A DNA stretch of 64,000 nucleotides from Cellulomonas sp. HZM (GCF_000708885.1 NZ_JEOE01000005.1:78336-142335); one strand, 5' to 3'. Shown: positions 1 through 8,407, counted from the stretch's first letter. Numbers and translations: made by a program. Notes: generated by a model from the sequence alone, not told the origin.

Positions 1-892
1 GCTCGAGGAGCACCTGCACGTCCGCCGCCGCAGGCTCGGCCGTGAGCGCGTCGAGCCGCTCGATGAACTCGGCGACCGCCGCGCCCGATCCGATCATGCG
101 CGTCTCGACCTCGTATGTCGGCCAGTCCGGGTAGCCCAGCAGCTCGGCGCGGCGCGCGCGGAGCCGGAGCAGCTCGGCGAGGACGGCCTCGTTCTCCGGC
201 CACGCGAGGCGCAGGTACTCGGTCATGAGCTCGCGGCGCACGCCCGCGTCGGTCGCGTACGTGCGCACCGGGACCAGATCGGGGTACTCGGTGGTGAGGG
301 TGACGAGCCCGTCCTCGTCGGCCGGGTGCGCCTCGACGAAGTCCTCCGGCAGCCCGGCGAGCCGCGCGGCCTCGACGCGGATGGACCGCGTGCCCTCGCG
401 GATCGCGCGCGAGAACTCGAGCCCCAGCTCGGTGCAGCGCCGCGCGAGCTCGCGCAGCTCCTCGCGCTCCTCGTCGGACCGGTCCACGCCGGCGCGGCGG
501 AAGTCACGCAGCGCGTGCTCGCGCACGCGGGCCGCCTTCGAGTCCAGGCCGTCGGCGGACGTGCCGTCGAGCACGCGCCGCAGGTCGACGTCGAGGCTGC
601 GCTCGGTCGCGAGGTCCTCCGACGCCTGCGCGCCCTCCTCCGCCGCGGCCCGGACGTCGGCGTCCGGGTGCACCTCGGAGAGCAGGTGCGCGAGCGCGCT
701 CGCCCCGCCGTGCACCACGGCGGCGTCGTTCCACAGCGCGAGCACGTCGTCGGTGCTGCGCTCGGTCCCGTCCTTCAGCCGGTCGAGCAGCTCACGCGTG
801 CGTGCGAGCCCGCCATCGACCGCCTCCGCCAGGTAGGGGAGCCATCCGGCCGCGTCGGTCGGGAAGGCGGTGGGGAATGCGCTGGGAGCCAT
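1..892 (-). CDS. M3 family oligopeptidase (N-terminal part, cut by window edge)
   Basis: The minus-strand frame is open from an ATG at 892 to the window edge, giving about 297 residues. The acidic, helical sequence (DRSDEEREELRELARR, then LGLEFSRAIREG and later RRAELLGYPDWPTYEVE) is typical of the N-terminal helical part of M3 thimet oligopeptidase-like zinc peptidases, cytoplasmic enzymes that cut short peptides. The HEXXH zinc site lies beyond the window, so activity cannot be judged. A TAGGGT box at 899-904 sits 6 nt before the ATG, suggesting a leaderless transcript. Family assignment is from recall of M3 sequence style. Confidence 0.8.
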   Translation of the reverse strand, partial: MAPSAFPTAFPTDAAGWLPYLAEAVDGGLARTRELLDRLKDGTERSTDDVLALWNDAAVVHGGASALAHLLSEVHPDADVRAAAEEGAQASEDLATERSLDVDLRRVLDGTSADGLDSKAARVREHALRDFRRAGVDRSDEEREELRELARRCTELGLEFSRAIREGTRSIRVEAARLAGLPEDFVEAHPADEDGLVTLTTEYPDLVPVRTYATDAGVRRELMTEYLRLAWPENEAVLAELLRLRARRAELLGYPDWPTYEVETRMIGSGAAVAEFIERLDALTAEPAAADVQVLLE

Positions 893-932
893 GCCCGCAC
901 CCTACGGCCCGCATCCGACACGGCCCGAGCGC

Positions 933-1349
933 TTAAGCCGCCGCGCCCCGCAGGTGCCCGCGGCGACCGCTGACCACCGACCCGGCCGCGACGATCTCGT
1001 CGGCCCCGACGACCGCGCGCTCCTGCACGACGACCCCGGCTCCGAACCGCACGTTGCTGCCCACGCGCGCACCGTCGCCGACGACCGTCCCGGCCGCCAC
1101 GTGCACGTTGCGCCCCAGGACCGCCCGCGCGCCCACGCGTGCGTCACGTTCCACCCAGCTGCCCGTCCCGAGCCGCGCGCGCGGCCCGACCACGGCTCCG
1201 GCCTCGACGTACGCGCCGGGGTCCACCTGGGCGTCGTCGGCCACGTGCGCGTGCGGCGACACGTAGCCGCCGCCGTTGGCGTGCCGGTCGTACTGCACGA
1301 CCGTGCCCTCGTCGGTCTCGAACTCGATGCGTCCTGCTCGTCGCGGCAC
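933..1349 (-). CDS. Hexapeptide-repeat (left-handed beta-helix) protein
   Basis: The 138-residue protein is almost entirely six-residue repeats with V/A/G at fixed spacing (VSPHAHVADDAQVDPGAYV, VGPRARLG, ARVGARAVLG), the pattern of a left-handed parallel beta-helix as in acyltransferases and gamma-carbonic anhydrases. No partner domain or clear acyl-CoA site is visible, so the substrate is unknown. I place the start at the GTG at 1349 because GGAGGAGG ends 8 nt upstream. A GTG at 1358 is also in frame but abuts the Shine-Dalgarno. It is probably a cytoplasmic scaffold or transferase; fold confidence is high, function low. Confidence 0.75.
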   Translation of the reverse strand: MPRRAGRIEFETDEGTVVQYDRHANGGGYVSPHAHVADDAQVDPGAYVEAGAVVGPRARLGTGSWVERDARVGARAVLGRNVHVAAGTVVGDGARVGSNVRFGAGVVVQERAVVGADEIVAAGSVVSGRRGHLRGAAA

Positions 1350-1418
1350 CCGCGACACCTCCTCCGTCTGGGAATCGCTCTCATCACCAACGGTCGGAAG
1401 GCCTCGGATGTTCCTGTG

Positions 1419-1787
1419 TCAGGCAGGTTCTCGGTGGGCGGCGAACGCAGCCGTGGCGACGACGAGGAAGCCGACCCCCCACCACGGCAGCCCGGCGACG
1501 ACCAGCAGGGCGGCGACGACGACGAACACCCCGACCTGCGCCGCGAGCCGCGGCCCCCGCGCGAGCCGCTGCTTCGAGCGCGGCGCCATCCACCGCCCCC
1601 AGACGGCGACCACCACCAGCACGAACGCGACGGCGAGCAGCGCGCCCCACAGTCCACCGCCGCCGATGCGCCAGCCCGCGACCGCGAGCAGCACGAGCAT
1701 CGCCAGCTCGGCGACGAACGCGAGGATCGCGAGGGGGCCGAGGGACGGGGCGGCGGACGGGCCGGGAGCAGCGGGTTCGTCGGGCAC
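1419..1787 (-). CDS. YrdB-like small membrane protein (DUF2568)
   Basis: The 122-residue protein has four hydrophobic stretches (for example LAILAFVAELAMLVLLAVAG and LLGALLAVAFVLVVVAVWG-like segments) and a central WGRWMAPRSKQR loop, matching the YrdB/DUF2568 family of four-helix membrane proteins of unknown role. GTG at 1787 is chosen because TAGGTT (1795-1800) lies 7 nt upstream, a leaderless arrangement seen repeatedly here; a TTG at 1796 would add three residues. It is divergent from the GyrI-like gene. Confidence 0.7.
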   Translation of the reverse strand: MPDEPAAPGPSAAPSLGPLAILAFVAELAMLVLLAVAGWRIGGGGLWGALLAVAFVLVVVAVWGRWMAPRSKQRLARGPRLAAQVGVFVVVAALLVVAGLPWWGVGFLVVATAAFAAHREPA

Positions 1788-1840
1788 GACGAGCAACCTA
1801 CGCCTGGCGTGCCTGCCCGGTCGCGTGCTGGGATGCCGTC

Positions 1841-2302
1841 ATGGACATCGAGCTGCGCGACGAACCGACCCGCCTGGTGGCGGTGCACCGCGAGACCGTG
1901 CGCATGGACGAGCTGCCCGGGTTCTACGACCGTGCGTACCGGTCGGTCGTCGCCGCGGTGCAGGCCGCCGGGGGCACGCTCGTCGGGCCGGCCATCGGGT
2001 GGTACCGGGGCATGCCGACGGACACCACCGACGTGTCCGCGGGGTTCCCTGTCGCGGGTCTCGACGAGGGCGAGGTCGTCGACGGGGTCGTCGTCGAGCC
2101 GCTGCCCGGGGGTCGGGTGGCCGCGGGTCTGCACGTCGGACCGTACGACGGCCTGCGCGACGCGTGGATGAGCCTCGAGGACTGGCGCCGCGCGCACGGC
2201 GTCACTCCGCGCGGGGACTTCTGGGAGGTCTACCTCACGGACCCGTCGCCCGACGGCGACCCCGGGCTCAACGAGACGCTGGTGGTGCTCCCGTTGGTGT
2301 GA
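1841..2302 (+). CDS. GyrI-like / AraC effector-binding-domain protein
   Basis: The 153-residue protein is a stand-alone GyrI-like small-molecule-binding domain. It starts MDIELRDEPTRLVAVHRETV, has a GPAIGWYRG segment and ends in the characteristic GLHVGPYDGLRDAWMSLEDW and PRGDFWEVYLTDP motifs. Such domains bind hydrophobic or drug-like ligands; there is no DNA-binding part here, so it may be a sensor partner or a hydrolase-like binder. The last 35 nt overlap the 3' end of the convergent membrane-protein gene, so the two mRNAs would be complementary at their ends. Confidence 0.8.
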   Translation: MDIELRDEPTRLVAVHRETVRMDELPGFYDRAYRSVVAAVQAAGGTLVGPAIGWYRGMPTDTTDVSAGFPVAGLDEGEVVDGVVVEPLPGGRVAAGLHVGPYDGLRDAWMSLEDWRRAHGVTPRGDFWEVYLTDPSPDGDPGLNETLVVLPLV

Positions 2303-3344
2303 CGCGCGCCCGCGCACGCCACACCGCGAGCACCACGGCCCCCAGCGCGAGCGTCCCCGCGATCGTCACACCGCGCCACACCAGCACGCCCGCGACGACC
2401 GCGGGCTCGGCGTCGGCCCCCGCCACCGCGGTGACGGCGCCGACCAGCACCGCGTCGAGCGGCCCGAACCCGAACAGCGGCATGAGCGTGAGCGGGTAGG
2501 CCACGAGGAACGCGACGACGACCTCGGCGGCCGGGACGTGCACCCCGACGGCCCGCAGCGCGACGACGAGGATCGCCGCATCGGTCAGCACCATGAGCAC
2601 GAGGGCGACGAGCGCGCGCACCAGCCCGGCCCGCAGGCTGTCCGCCGAGCGGCGCCGCAGGTCCACCACCGCGTCCGCCCACCTCTCGGGGTCGATCTGC
2701 GCACGCACCCGCCGCAGCGCACGGCCCGACGAGCGCCCGATCCACGCCGCGAGCTCGTCGCTGCGGAGCAGCAGCGCGAGGGCGACGAGCATGACGACCG
2801 AGACCAGGCCGCACGCGAGCGCCACGAACCACTGGCGTCGCTCGATGCCGTGCTCGACCGCGACCGCCAGCCCGAGCAGCACCCCGAGGACGGGCGCGAC
2901 GAACCGCACGGCGTAGAACGTCACGGTGTTGAGCGCGGACCCGGCCAGCCCGATGGCAGGTTCGATCTCCCACGAGCGGAACATCGCGACGCGCACCACG
3001 ACGTCCCCCGGCGGCGGCGCGAACGTGCCGGCGACGTTGGCGCCGAGGTCGTTCTGCACGGAGTGGCGCAGCCCGAGGCCGGGCACGTAGAGCGCGAGCG
3101 GGATCGCGTTGAGCACCTGCCGGGCACCCAGCAGCGCGAGCAGCGGGACGAACGCCCACCCGGGCACCCGCCCGAACGACTGCCCCACCTCGCGCCAGTC
3201 GATCGCACCGATCAGCGCGCGCAGCGCGAACCAGGCGAACACCCCGAGGCCGAGCCACAGCGCGAGTCGCGCCCACAGGGGCCAGCGCCGCCGCTCGGGC
3301 ACGTCGTCCGGCGCGCTCGCGGGTGCGGTATCGGGCGTGCTCAC
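2268..3344 (-). CDS. YbhN/UPF0104-type integral membrane protein (flippase-like)
   Basis: The 358-residue protein has about eight membrane segments and the family signature GANVAGTFAPPPGDVVVRVAM, seen in YbhN/UPF0104 proteins related to the transmembrane part of lysylphosphatidylglycerol synthase. A role in lipid-linked transport or flipping is inferred from the family only. GTG at 3344 follows TACGGT (3352-3357) by 7 nt, suggesting a leaderless start; a GTG at 3353 lies inside the spacer. Its 3' end overlaps the convergent GyrI-like gene. Confidence 0.75.
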   Translation of the reverse strand: MSTPDTAPASAPDDVPERRRWPLWARLALWLGLGVFAWFALRALIGAIDWREVGQSFGRVPGWAFVPLLALLGARQVLNAIPLALYVPGLGLRHSVQNDLGANVAGTFAPPPGDVVVRVAMFRSWEIEPAIGLAGSALNTVTFYAVRFVAPVLGVLLGLAVAVEHGIERRQWFVALACGLVSVVMLVALALLLRSDELAAWIGRSSGRALRRVRAQIDPERWADAVVDLRRRSADSLRAGLVRALVALVLMVLTDAAILVVALRAVGVHVPAAEVVVAFLVAYPLTLMPLFGFGPLDAVLVGAVTAVAGADAEPAVVAGVLVWRGVTIAGTLALGAVVLAVWRARARVTPTGAPPASR

Positions 3345-3387
3345 GGCGCTCACCGTAGGGACAGGGAACGCCCTGGGGGAAGCGGGG

Positions 3388-4881
3388 TCAGCCGGCGGTC
3401 GTCCGTTCGGGCGGCAGGACGAGCGTCACGCCGTCGACCTGCACGACGCGGCGGCCTCGCTCGATGTCGTCGCGCGTGCCGGGTGCGATCCCCTGCGGGA
3501 TCGCTCCGCGGACCAGCAGCGTCGCGGCACCCGAGCCGTAGTACCTCGCGGCGACGGCCTGCCACACGCGGTTGTCGAGCCTCGACACGGGCCGCCCGTG
3601 CGGGTCCCGGCTGCCCGCGCCGTAGCTCACGCCCGAGACGTCGACGGGGATGTCGCACCCCTCGTCGAGCTCACGCGACAGCCGGCCGAGCAGCGCGAGC
3701 GTGCCGGGGGAGTCGGTGCGGATGCAGCCGTCGGCCGGCAGCAGCGCCTCGAGGCGCGCGACGGGGAACGCCTTCACGTGCGTCGGGAACCAGGGTCCGG
3801 TCGCGAGGACGAGCACGAGCGAGGCCGCCACGGCGACCGGTGCGCGCACGGGGACCGGCATCGTCGACGCGCCCGCGGCGACGACGAGGACGAGCGCGGC
3901 CGCCGCGAACGACGCGTAGTGCCACAGGAACGACGGCGACGCGACCAGCACGCCCAGCTGCACCGCGAGCATCACGACCCACAGCCGTTCGCGCCGCGCC
4001 CGCCACGCTGCCACGGCCGCGAGCACGACGACAGTGCCGACGAGCACCACGAGCCACGTGCGCCCCGCGGCGTCCGGGCCGAGCCCGCTGTGCCGCACGT
4101 CGAGGATCTGCTCGAGCCGGTCGACGAGCGTGCCCGGGTAGCGCGGCCGGCCGAGCTGGTCGCGCACGACGAGCTGCCACATGCGCGCGCCCGCGAGCGC
4201 CGCGAACGGCCCCACGACGAGCAGGAACGAACCCGCCGCCGCGCCCGTGGCGCGCGCTGCGACCGGCCACCCGCGCGTCACCACCAGCCACGCGAGCACG
4301 ACGACGACGGGGACGACGCCCCAGATCTTCGTCGTCGGCGCGAGTCCCAGCACGGCGCCGCCCGCGAGCACCGCCGCGGGGGTGCCGCGGCGCAGCAGCA
4401 CCACCGCGCCCAGCACCGCTGCCGTCCCGAGCGGCTCGATCAGCGTGATGTACTCGCTGCCCGCGGCGATCGGCAGCACCGCGTAGAGCGCGCCCGCGGT
4501 GACCGCGGAGGCCATGCCCCAGCGGGTCGCGAGCCGCACCACGAGCACCGTGTTCAGCACGCCGACCAGCACGAACGCCAGGCGGGAGAGCAGCACGCCG
4601 TCCGCGTCGCCGACCCACCGCCCGAGCTCCGCGAACGGCGCGAGCACCAGCATCACGCCCGGCGGGTGGAGCAGGACGAAGTCGCGGTAGGGCACGTTCC
4701 CGTGCACGAGCGAGGCCGCGGCGGCGTAGTAGACCCCGTCGTCGTACCCCTGGTACGCGCGCAGCCCGACGAGCCCGCCGCCGCGCGCGATGCGCACGAC
4801 GAACGCGAGCACCCCCGCGAGCCCGGCGACGACCCACGCCCGGCGCCCGCGCACCGGGACACCGCCCCCGCGTGCACCCAT
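3388..4881 (-). CDS. GT-C fold membrane glycosyltransferase
   Basis: The 497-residue protein has many membrane helices. After the first helix comes a loop with a DD pair (YQGYDDGVYYAA), followed by HGNVPYRDFVLLHPPG, typical of GT-C polyprenyl-phosphate-sugar transferases (GT39/GT87-like). The extracytoplasmic C-terminal part has Cys residues (DGCIRT, EGCDIP). It probably transfers a sugar from a lipid carrier to an outer-surface acceptor; the sugar is unknown. An upstream in-frame start at 5001 would overlap the methyltransferase promoter. I prefer ATG 4881, which is 7 nt after TACCGT (4889-4894). Confidence 0.75.
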   Translation of the reverse strand: MGARGGGVPVRGRRAWVVAGLAGVLAFVVRIARGGGLVGLRAYQGYDDGVYYAAAASLVHGNVPYRDFVLLHPPGVMLVLAPFAELGRWVGDADGVLLSRLAFVLVGVLNTVLVVRLATRWGMASAVTAGALYAVLPIAAGSEYITLIEPLGTAAVLGAVVLLRRGTPAAVLAGGAVLGLAPTTKIWGVVPVVVVLAWLVVTRGWPVAARATGAAAGSFLLVVGPFAALAGARMWQLVVRDQLGRPRYPGTLVDRLEQILDVRHSGLGPDAAGRTWLVVLVGTVVVLAAVAAWRARRERLWVVMLAVQLGVLVASPSFLWHYASFAAAALVLVVAAGASTMPVPVRAPVAVAASLVLVLATGPWFPTHVKAFPVARLEALLPADGCIRTDSPGTLALLGRLSRELDEGCDIPVDVSGVSYGAGSRDPHGRPVSRLDNRVWQAVAARYYGSGAATLLVRGAIPQGIAPGTRDDIERGRRVVQVDGVTLVLPPERTTAG

Positions 4882-4975
4882 GCTCGGGACGGTACGCGCG
4901 CAGGCTGAGCGATATGCGGGGTTCTGGTGTGACCTGCGTCTCCGCACGATGCTGCGGACGCTAGGTTCGTGCACC

Positions 4976-5818
4976 GTGAGCCCGACGAGCCCGGTGGACA
5001 ACGCCTTCGACGCGGCCGAGCGCGAGACGTGGCGGGGCAGAGCGCAGGCCTACCGCGACACCTACGCGCTGCTGTGCGCGGCGACCGTGCCGGTCCTGCT
5101 CGACGCGGTGACGGCCGGGCCGGGCACCCGCCTGCTCGACGTCGGCACCGGCACCGGTTCGGTCGCGCTCGCGGCCGTCGAACGAGGTGCGCGCGTGGTG
5201 GCCGTGGACGCCGAGCCGTCCATGGTGGAGCTGACGGCCGCGCGGCTCCCGGCTTCGGCACCGGCGCTCGTCGCAGCTCTCCCCGTGCTGCCGTTCGCCG
5301 ACGCGTCCTTCGACGCGGTGACCGCGAACTTCGTGCTCAACCACGTGGGACGGCCGCGTTCCGCGCTCGAGGAGACGCGCCGCGTGCTCCGCCCGGGCGG
5401 AGTGCTGGCAGCGACGATCTGGGCGACGCCCGCCGAGGTCGGGCAGCGGCTCGTGCCGGAGGCGCTCGCAGCTGCCGGTGCGGTGCGGCCGTCGGACCTG
5501 CCCGTGCTCGCGGCGGAAGACGACTTCGAGCGGTCCGCCGCCGGTCTTGCCGGCCTGGTGCGCTCGGCGGGCTTCGTGGACGTCGCGGTGCGCACCGAGC
5601 GGTGGGTGCACGTCGTCGCCCGCGACGACTGGTGGGCGGGGCCCGCCGCGGGGATCGCGGCGGTGGGGCGCACGCTCGTCGCGCAGCCGGAGAAGGTGCG
5701 GCGTGCGGCCTACGAGCGGTTCGTCGAGGCGGGCACGGCTCTCGTCGGACCCGACGGCCTGCTGCGCCTGCCGCACGCGGCTTTCCTGGTCACAGGGCGG
5801 GCGCCGGCGGGCGGCTAG
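4976..5818 (+). CDS. Class I SAM-dependent methyltransferase
   Basis: The 280-residue protein has a Rossmann methyltransferase core: SAM-binding LLDVGTGTGSVAL, the acidic residue of motif II in VVAVDAEPSM, PFADASFDAV before strand 4, and RVLRPGGVLAATIW, as in UbiE/Methyltransf_11 proteins. The methyl acceptor cannot be inferred. GTG 4976 is chosen because TAGGTT (4962-4967) lies 8 nt upstream; longer in-frame starts would run into the divergent glycosyltransferase. The stop overlaps the TfoX-like gene's stop region by 4 nt (convergent). Confidence 0.85.
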   Translation: MSPTSPVDNAFDAAERETWRGRAQAYRDTYALLCAATVPVLLDAVTAGPGTRLLDVGTGTGSVALAAVERGARVVAVDAEPSMVELTAARLPASAPALVAALPVLPFADASFDAVTANFVLNHVGRPRSALEETRRVLRPGGVLAATIWATPAEVGQRLVPEALAAAGAVRPSDLPVLAAEDDFERSAAGLAGLVRSAGFVDVAVRTERWVHVVARDDWWAGPAAGIAAVGRTLVAQPEKVRRAAYERFVEAGTALVGPDGLLRLPHAAFLVTGRAPAGG

Positions 5819-6141
5819 TCCGAGGCGGGGAGCGTCGCCGTGAAGTCGAGCGCGCGGGCTACCCACGCGCGCAGCGCCTCGTCGTCGACCGACGCCGGGT
5901 CCACGTGGACCCAGTCGCGCATCACGCGCTCCCCCATGACCGCGGGGCGTGCGGCGGGTTCGTCGGGCAGGTCGGCGACCGCGGCCCGGCCGATGCGCAC
6001 CAGGAGCCTCCCCGAGCCGGTCGCCGCGACGAGGTTGCCGTGCAGCAGGAAGCACGGGCCGCCGAACATCCGCTTCTCGGTGATCCCGTCGATGCCGTCG
6101 AGCGCCACCCGCACGCGGGAGGCGAGGTCGAGGTCGGCCAT
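5815..6141 (-). CDS. TfoX N-terminal-domain protein
   Basis: The 108-residue protein contains the TfoX-N signature ITEKRMFGGPCFLLHGNLVA plus LLVRIG and VMGERVMRDWVHVD. In proteobacteria TfoX domains are tied to competence control; in actinobacteria these single-domain proteins have no established role and resemble YjhX/YdhA-like small proteins. ATG 6141 (MADLDLA) is the best start; an upstream in-frame GTG would add six residues. It is convergent with the methyltransferase and divergent from the ArsR/SRPBCC pair. Confidence 0.75.
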   Translation of the reverse strand: MADLDLASRVRVALDGIDGITEKRMFGGPCFLLHGNLVAATGSGRLLVRIGRAAVADLPDEPAARPAVMGERVMRDWVHVDPASVDDEALRAWVARALDFTATLPASD

Positions 6142-6162
6142 CGCGTCATCGTCGCGCACGGG

Positions 6163-6191
6163 TTGACGGACGTCACGCCCCGAGGCATAGT
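6163..6191 (+). promoter_or_regulatory. Sigma-70-type promoter of the ArsR/SRPBCC operon
   Basis: TTGACG (6163-6168) and CATAGT (6186-6191) are separated by exactly 17 nt, ahead of a short leader with TTGCG repeated at 6191-6195 and 6207-6211 and a GGAGGT Shine-Dalgarno. The repeated TTGCG around an ACGT core is a plausible autoregulatory ArsR site (inference). Confidence 0.55.
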
Positions 6192-6222
6192 TGCGACATC
6201 ACGTAATTGCGGAGGTAGCTAA

Positions 6223-6585
6223 GTGACCGTGACCGACGACATCGACGCGGTGTTCGCCGCGCTCGCGGACCCGACACGCCGCGCGATGCTCGCGCGACTC
6301 ACGCAGGGCACCGCGACCGTCGGGCAGCTCGCCGAGCCGTTCGAGATCAGCCTCCCGTCGGTGTCCCGGCACCTCAAGGTGCTCGAGAGCGCGGGGCTGG
6401 TCAGCAAGGGCCGCGAGGCGCAGTGGCGCGTGTGCCGGCTCGAGCCGGAGCCGCTGCGCCGTGTCGACGACTGGATGGCGCCCTACCGCGAGTTCTTCGG
6501 CGGGCGGTTCGACCGCCTCGCTGCTCAGCTGCAGGCCATGGGTGCACCGGCGCCCGCAACAGACGGAGGAAGCGATGAGCACTGA
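6223..6585 (+). CDS. ArsR-family winged-helix repressor
   Basis: The 120-residue protein is a compact winged helix: ALADPTRRAMLARL, then the recognition helix SLPSVSRHLKVLESAGLV and a wing GREAQWRVCRLEPE. This subgroup (ends in YREFFGGRFDRLAAQL) is typically paired with SRPBCC/AHSA1 genes, as here. No CXC metal site is seen, so metal sensing is unlikely. The GTG start at 6223 has GGAGGT 6 nt upstream. Its last 11 nt overlap the next gene, implying translational coupling. Confidence 0.9.
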   Translation: MTVTDDIDAVFAALADPTRRAMLARLTQGTATVGQLAEPFEISLPSVSRHLKVLESAGLVSKGREAQWRVCRLEPEPLRRVDDWMAPYREFFGGRFDRLAAQLQAMGAPAPATDGGSDEH

Positions 6586-7069
6586 CGCGACGACGATGAC
6601 CGGCCGCACGCTGACCATCACCCGGGAGCTGCCCGCCTCGCGCGGCGCCGTGTACCGCGCCTGGACCGAGCCGGAGCACCTGGTGTGGTTCTTCAACGAC
6701 TCCATGCCGCGCCCGTCCGACCTCCCGACCGTGGACCTGCGTGTCGGCGGGACGTGGCGACTGCTCATGGTGGTGAACGACGAGCTGCAGTACTGGACCG
6801 GCGGGGTCTACCGCGACGTGGTCCCCGACGAGCGGCTCGTGTTCGCGTGGGGAGCGACCGACGGGTGGCCGGCGATCGACCCCGCCGACCTCGACGCAGG
6901 TCCTCAGGTCACGGTCGAGCTCGTGGACAGCGACGCGCACCCGGGCGGGACGCGCATGGACGTCACGGTCGAGCTCCCCGAGGGGTGGTCGCACGAGACG
7001 GTGCAGGAGTGGCTGGACATGGGCATCGAGAGCGGCTGGAGGACGACCCTGGACCGCCTCGAAGCCTGA
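6575..7069 (+). CDS. SRPBCC / AHSA1-like ligand-binding protein
   Basis: The 164-residue protein has the Bet v1-like pattern of AHSA1-type SRPBCC proteins: LTITRELPASRGAVYRAWTE, VGGTWRLLM, GVYRDVVPDERLVFAWG and a C-terminal helix HETVQEWLDMG. These cytoplasmic proteins bind hydrophobic ligands in a cavity; the ligand is unknown. ATG 6575 sits after GGAGGA and overlaps the upstream ArsR reading frame, so the pair is one operon under the promoter at 6163. Confidence 0.88.
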   Translation: MSTDATTMTGRTLTITRELPASRGAVYRAWTEPEHLVWFFNDSMPRPSDLPTVDLRVGGTWRLLMVVNDELQYWTGGVYRDVVPDERLVFAWGATDGWPAIDPADLDAGPQVTVELVDSDAHPGGTRMDVTVELPEGWSHETVQEWLDMGIESGWRTTLDRLEA

Positions 7070-7079
7070 CCACGAACGA

Positions 7080-7164
7080 GATCAGCGGCACTTGTGACGT
7101 GTGCCTACTCGTGGGGCGCCGTGGAGGGCGCACGAGTAGTCAGCTGTCACAAGTGCCGCTGATC
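7080..7164. terminator. Nested long hairpin between convergent genes
   Basis: Perfect 19-nt arms at 7080-7098 and 7146-7164 enclose a second 9-bp stem (CTACTCGTG 7105-7113 with CACGAGTAG 7131-7139) and a short inner GCGCC/GGCGC stem. It lies between the 3' ends of the SRPBCC gene and the NlpC/P60 gene, so it probably ends both transcripts. There is no T-run. It differs in sequence and size from the 68-bp palindromic family described below. Confidence 0.65.
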
Positions 7165-7237
7165 ATGATCCGGCCGCGCCGGAGCCGTCCCGACGGACGA
7201 CATCACGCTGCGAGCAGGAGAACGCGGCGAGCAGGCG

Positions 7238-8032
7238 TCAGGCCGAGACGGCCTTGCTGCTCACGCGGATGAACGTCGGGTGCGACTGCCAGATCGCGCG
7301 GACCTGGATGGTCTTGCCCGGGCGGGGGGCGTCGATCTGCTTGTTGCCGCCGAGGTAGATCGCGACGTGGCCCGGCGTCCAGATGAGGTCGCCCGGCTTG
7401 GCGGCGCTGCGCGAGATCTTCTTGCCCTGGTGGCGCTGCACCGAGGAGCTGTGCGACAGCGTCTTGATGCCGGCCTTCTTGTAGACGTACCGCGTGAAGC
7501 CCGAGCAGTCGAACGCCTTGGGGCCGGACGCGCCGTGGCGGTAGGGCTTGCCGACGTACTCCTTGGCGACCGTGACGACCTTGGGCGTGCCCTTCTTGAC
7601 GTGCACGAGGTGTGCGGACGCGGAGCCCTTCGCGCTCGACGAGCCGAGGTAGCGCACGACGATGCGGTGCGCGCCGACCTTCAGCGAGGACGGCAGGCGG
7701 TACGTCGCGACGCCCTTGTGGAGCGTGAGGGTGCGCAGCTTGTGCGTGCCGTCCTTGACGACCACGCGGCCGGTCGCGTGCTTCGAGCCGACCGTGACGG
7801 TCGTGCGCAGCTTCGCGGCGGTCTTGCCGTGCGTCTGCGTGCGCTTGGAGAGGTGGAACGTCGTGCGGGACGACTTCTTGGTGATCTTCTTGGTGACCGT
7901 CGTGGTGGTGGCGGCCGATGCGGTGGCGGCGGTCGCGACGGGTGCCGCGACGACGAGGGCCAGGCCTCCGGCGAGCAGCGCGAGGCTGCGGGTGAACCGG
8001 CGGCGGGGCGTGGGGGTGACGGAGTTCGTCAT
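7238..8032 (-). CDS. Secreted NlpC/P60 peptidoglycan hydrolase
   Basis: The 264-residue protein begins with a signal peptide (RRRF then a hydrophobic core ending VATAATASA). An Ig-like beta domain follows at about 50-145, then a C-terminal NlpC/P60 domain with the nucleophile in AFDCSGFTRYVYKK (Cys176) and histidine in PGHVAIYLGG (His222). Such enzymes cut D-Glu-DAP-type peptide bonds in the cell wall. The middle domain is rich in Lys/Thr, suiting cell-wall binding. ATG 8032 precedes the signal peptide. A roughly 375-nt leader precedes the gene, unusual here and typical of riboswitch-controlled wall hydrolases. Confidence 0.88.
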   Translation of the reverse strand: MTNSVTPTPRRRFTRSLALLAGGLALVVAAPVATAATASAATTTTVTKKITKKSSRTTFHLSKRTQTHGKTAAKLRTTVTVGSKHATGRVVVKDGTHKLRTLTLHKGVATYRLPSSLKVGAHRIVVRYLGSSSAKGSASAHLVHVKKGTPKVVTVAKEYVGKPYRHGASGPKAFDCSGFTRYVYKKAGIKTLSHSSSVQRHQGKKISRSAAKPGDLIWTPGHVAIYLGGNKQIDAPRPGKTIQVRAIWQSHPTFIRVSSKAVSA

Positions 8033-8040
8033 AGAGGTGA

Positions 8041-8330
8041 CCTCGGACGCCTGCGAGCTGAGCTGTCGGATGCTCCGTGGACGCGCTGTGGGTCGATGCG
8101 CGAGCCGGCGGGACGGTGTCCCGTGTGCACCCCGAGTGCGGGACGAGCCCGGCACGTACTGATGTGGGTCGCCCGTCGCTGCCGTGGGGGTATTCGGGGG
8201 ATCCGGGGCGGCGGCAGCGCTCGGCGTCCGGCCCGGAGCTCCGGGGCTGGAGGCCCTCGGAACGCAGACGACCGTAGGCCACCGCGTGTGAAGGTAACGA
8301 TCCGATCACGGCCCCTGAGGTGGAGGGCGT
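8041..8330 (-). ncRNA. Structured leader, candidate ydaO-type (c-di-AMP) riboswitch
   Basis: The non-coding stretch upstream of the NlpC/P60 gene ends, just before its start, with CCGACAGCTCAGCTCGCAGG (minus strand, about 8050-8069). This resembles the conserved 3' end of actinobacterial ydaO/c-di-AMP riboswitches, which commonly precede wall hydrolases. Several GC stems are present, but I could not match the 5' core of the motif with certainty. GTAACGATC (8294-8302) further upstream could be part of an MtrA-like site. Boundaries are approximate. Confidence 0.4.
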
Positions 8331-8407
8331 GTGAAGATCGCCGCGCCAACCGTCAGAATCCGGACGAAGCGGTCGGCCGACGGGCCCGGGACCGTCGGCC
8401 GGGACCG

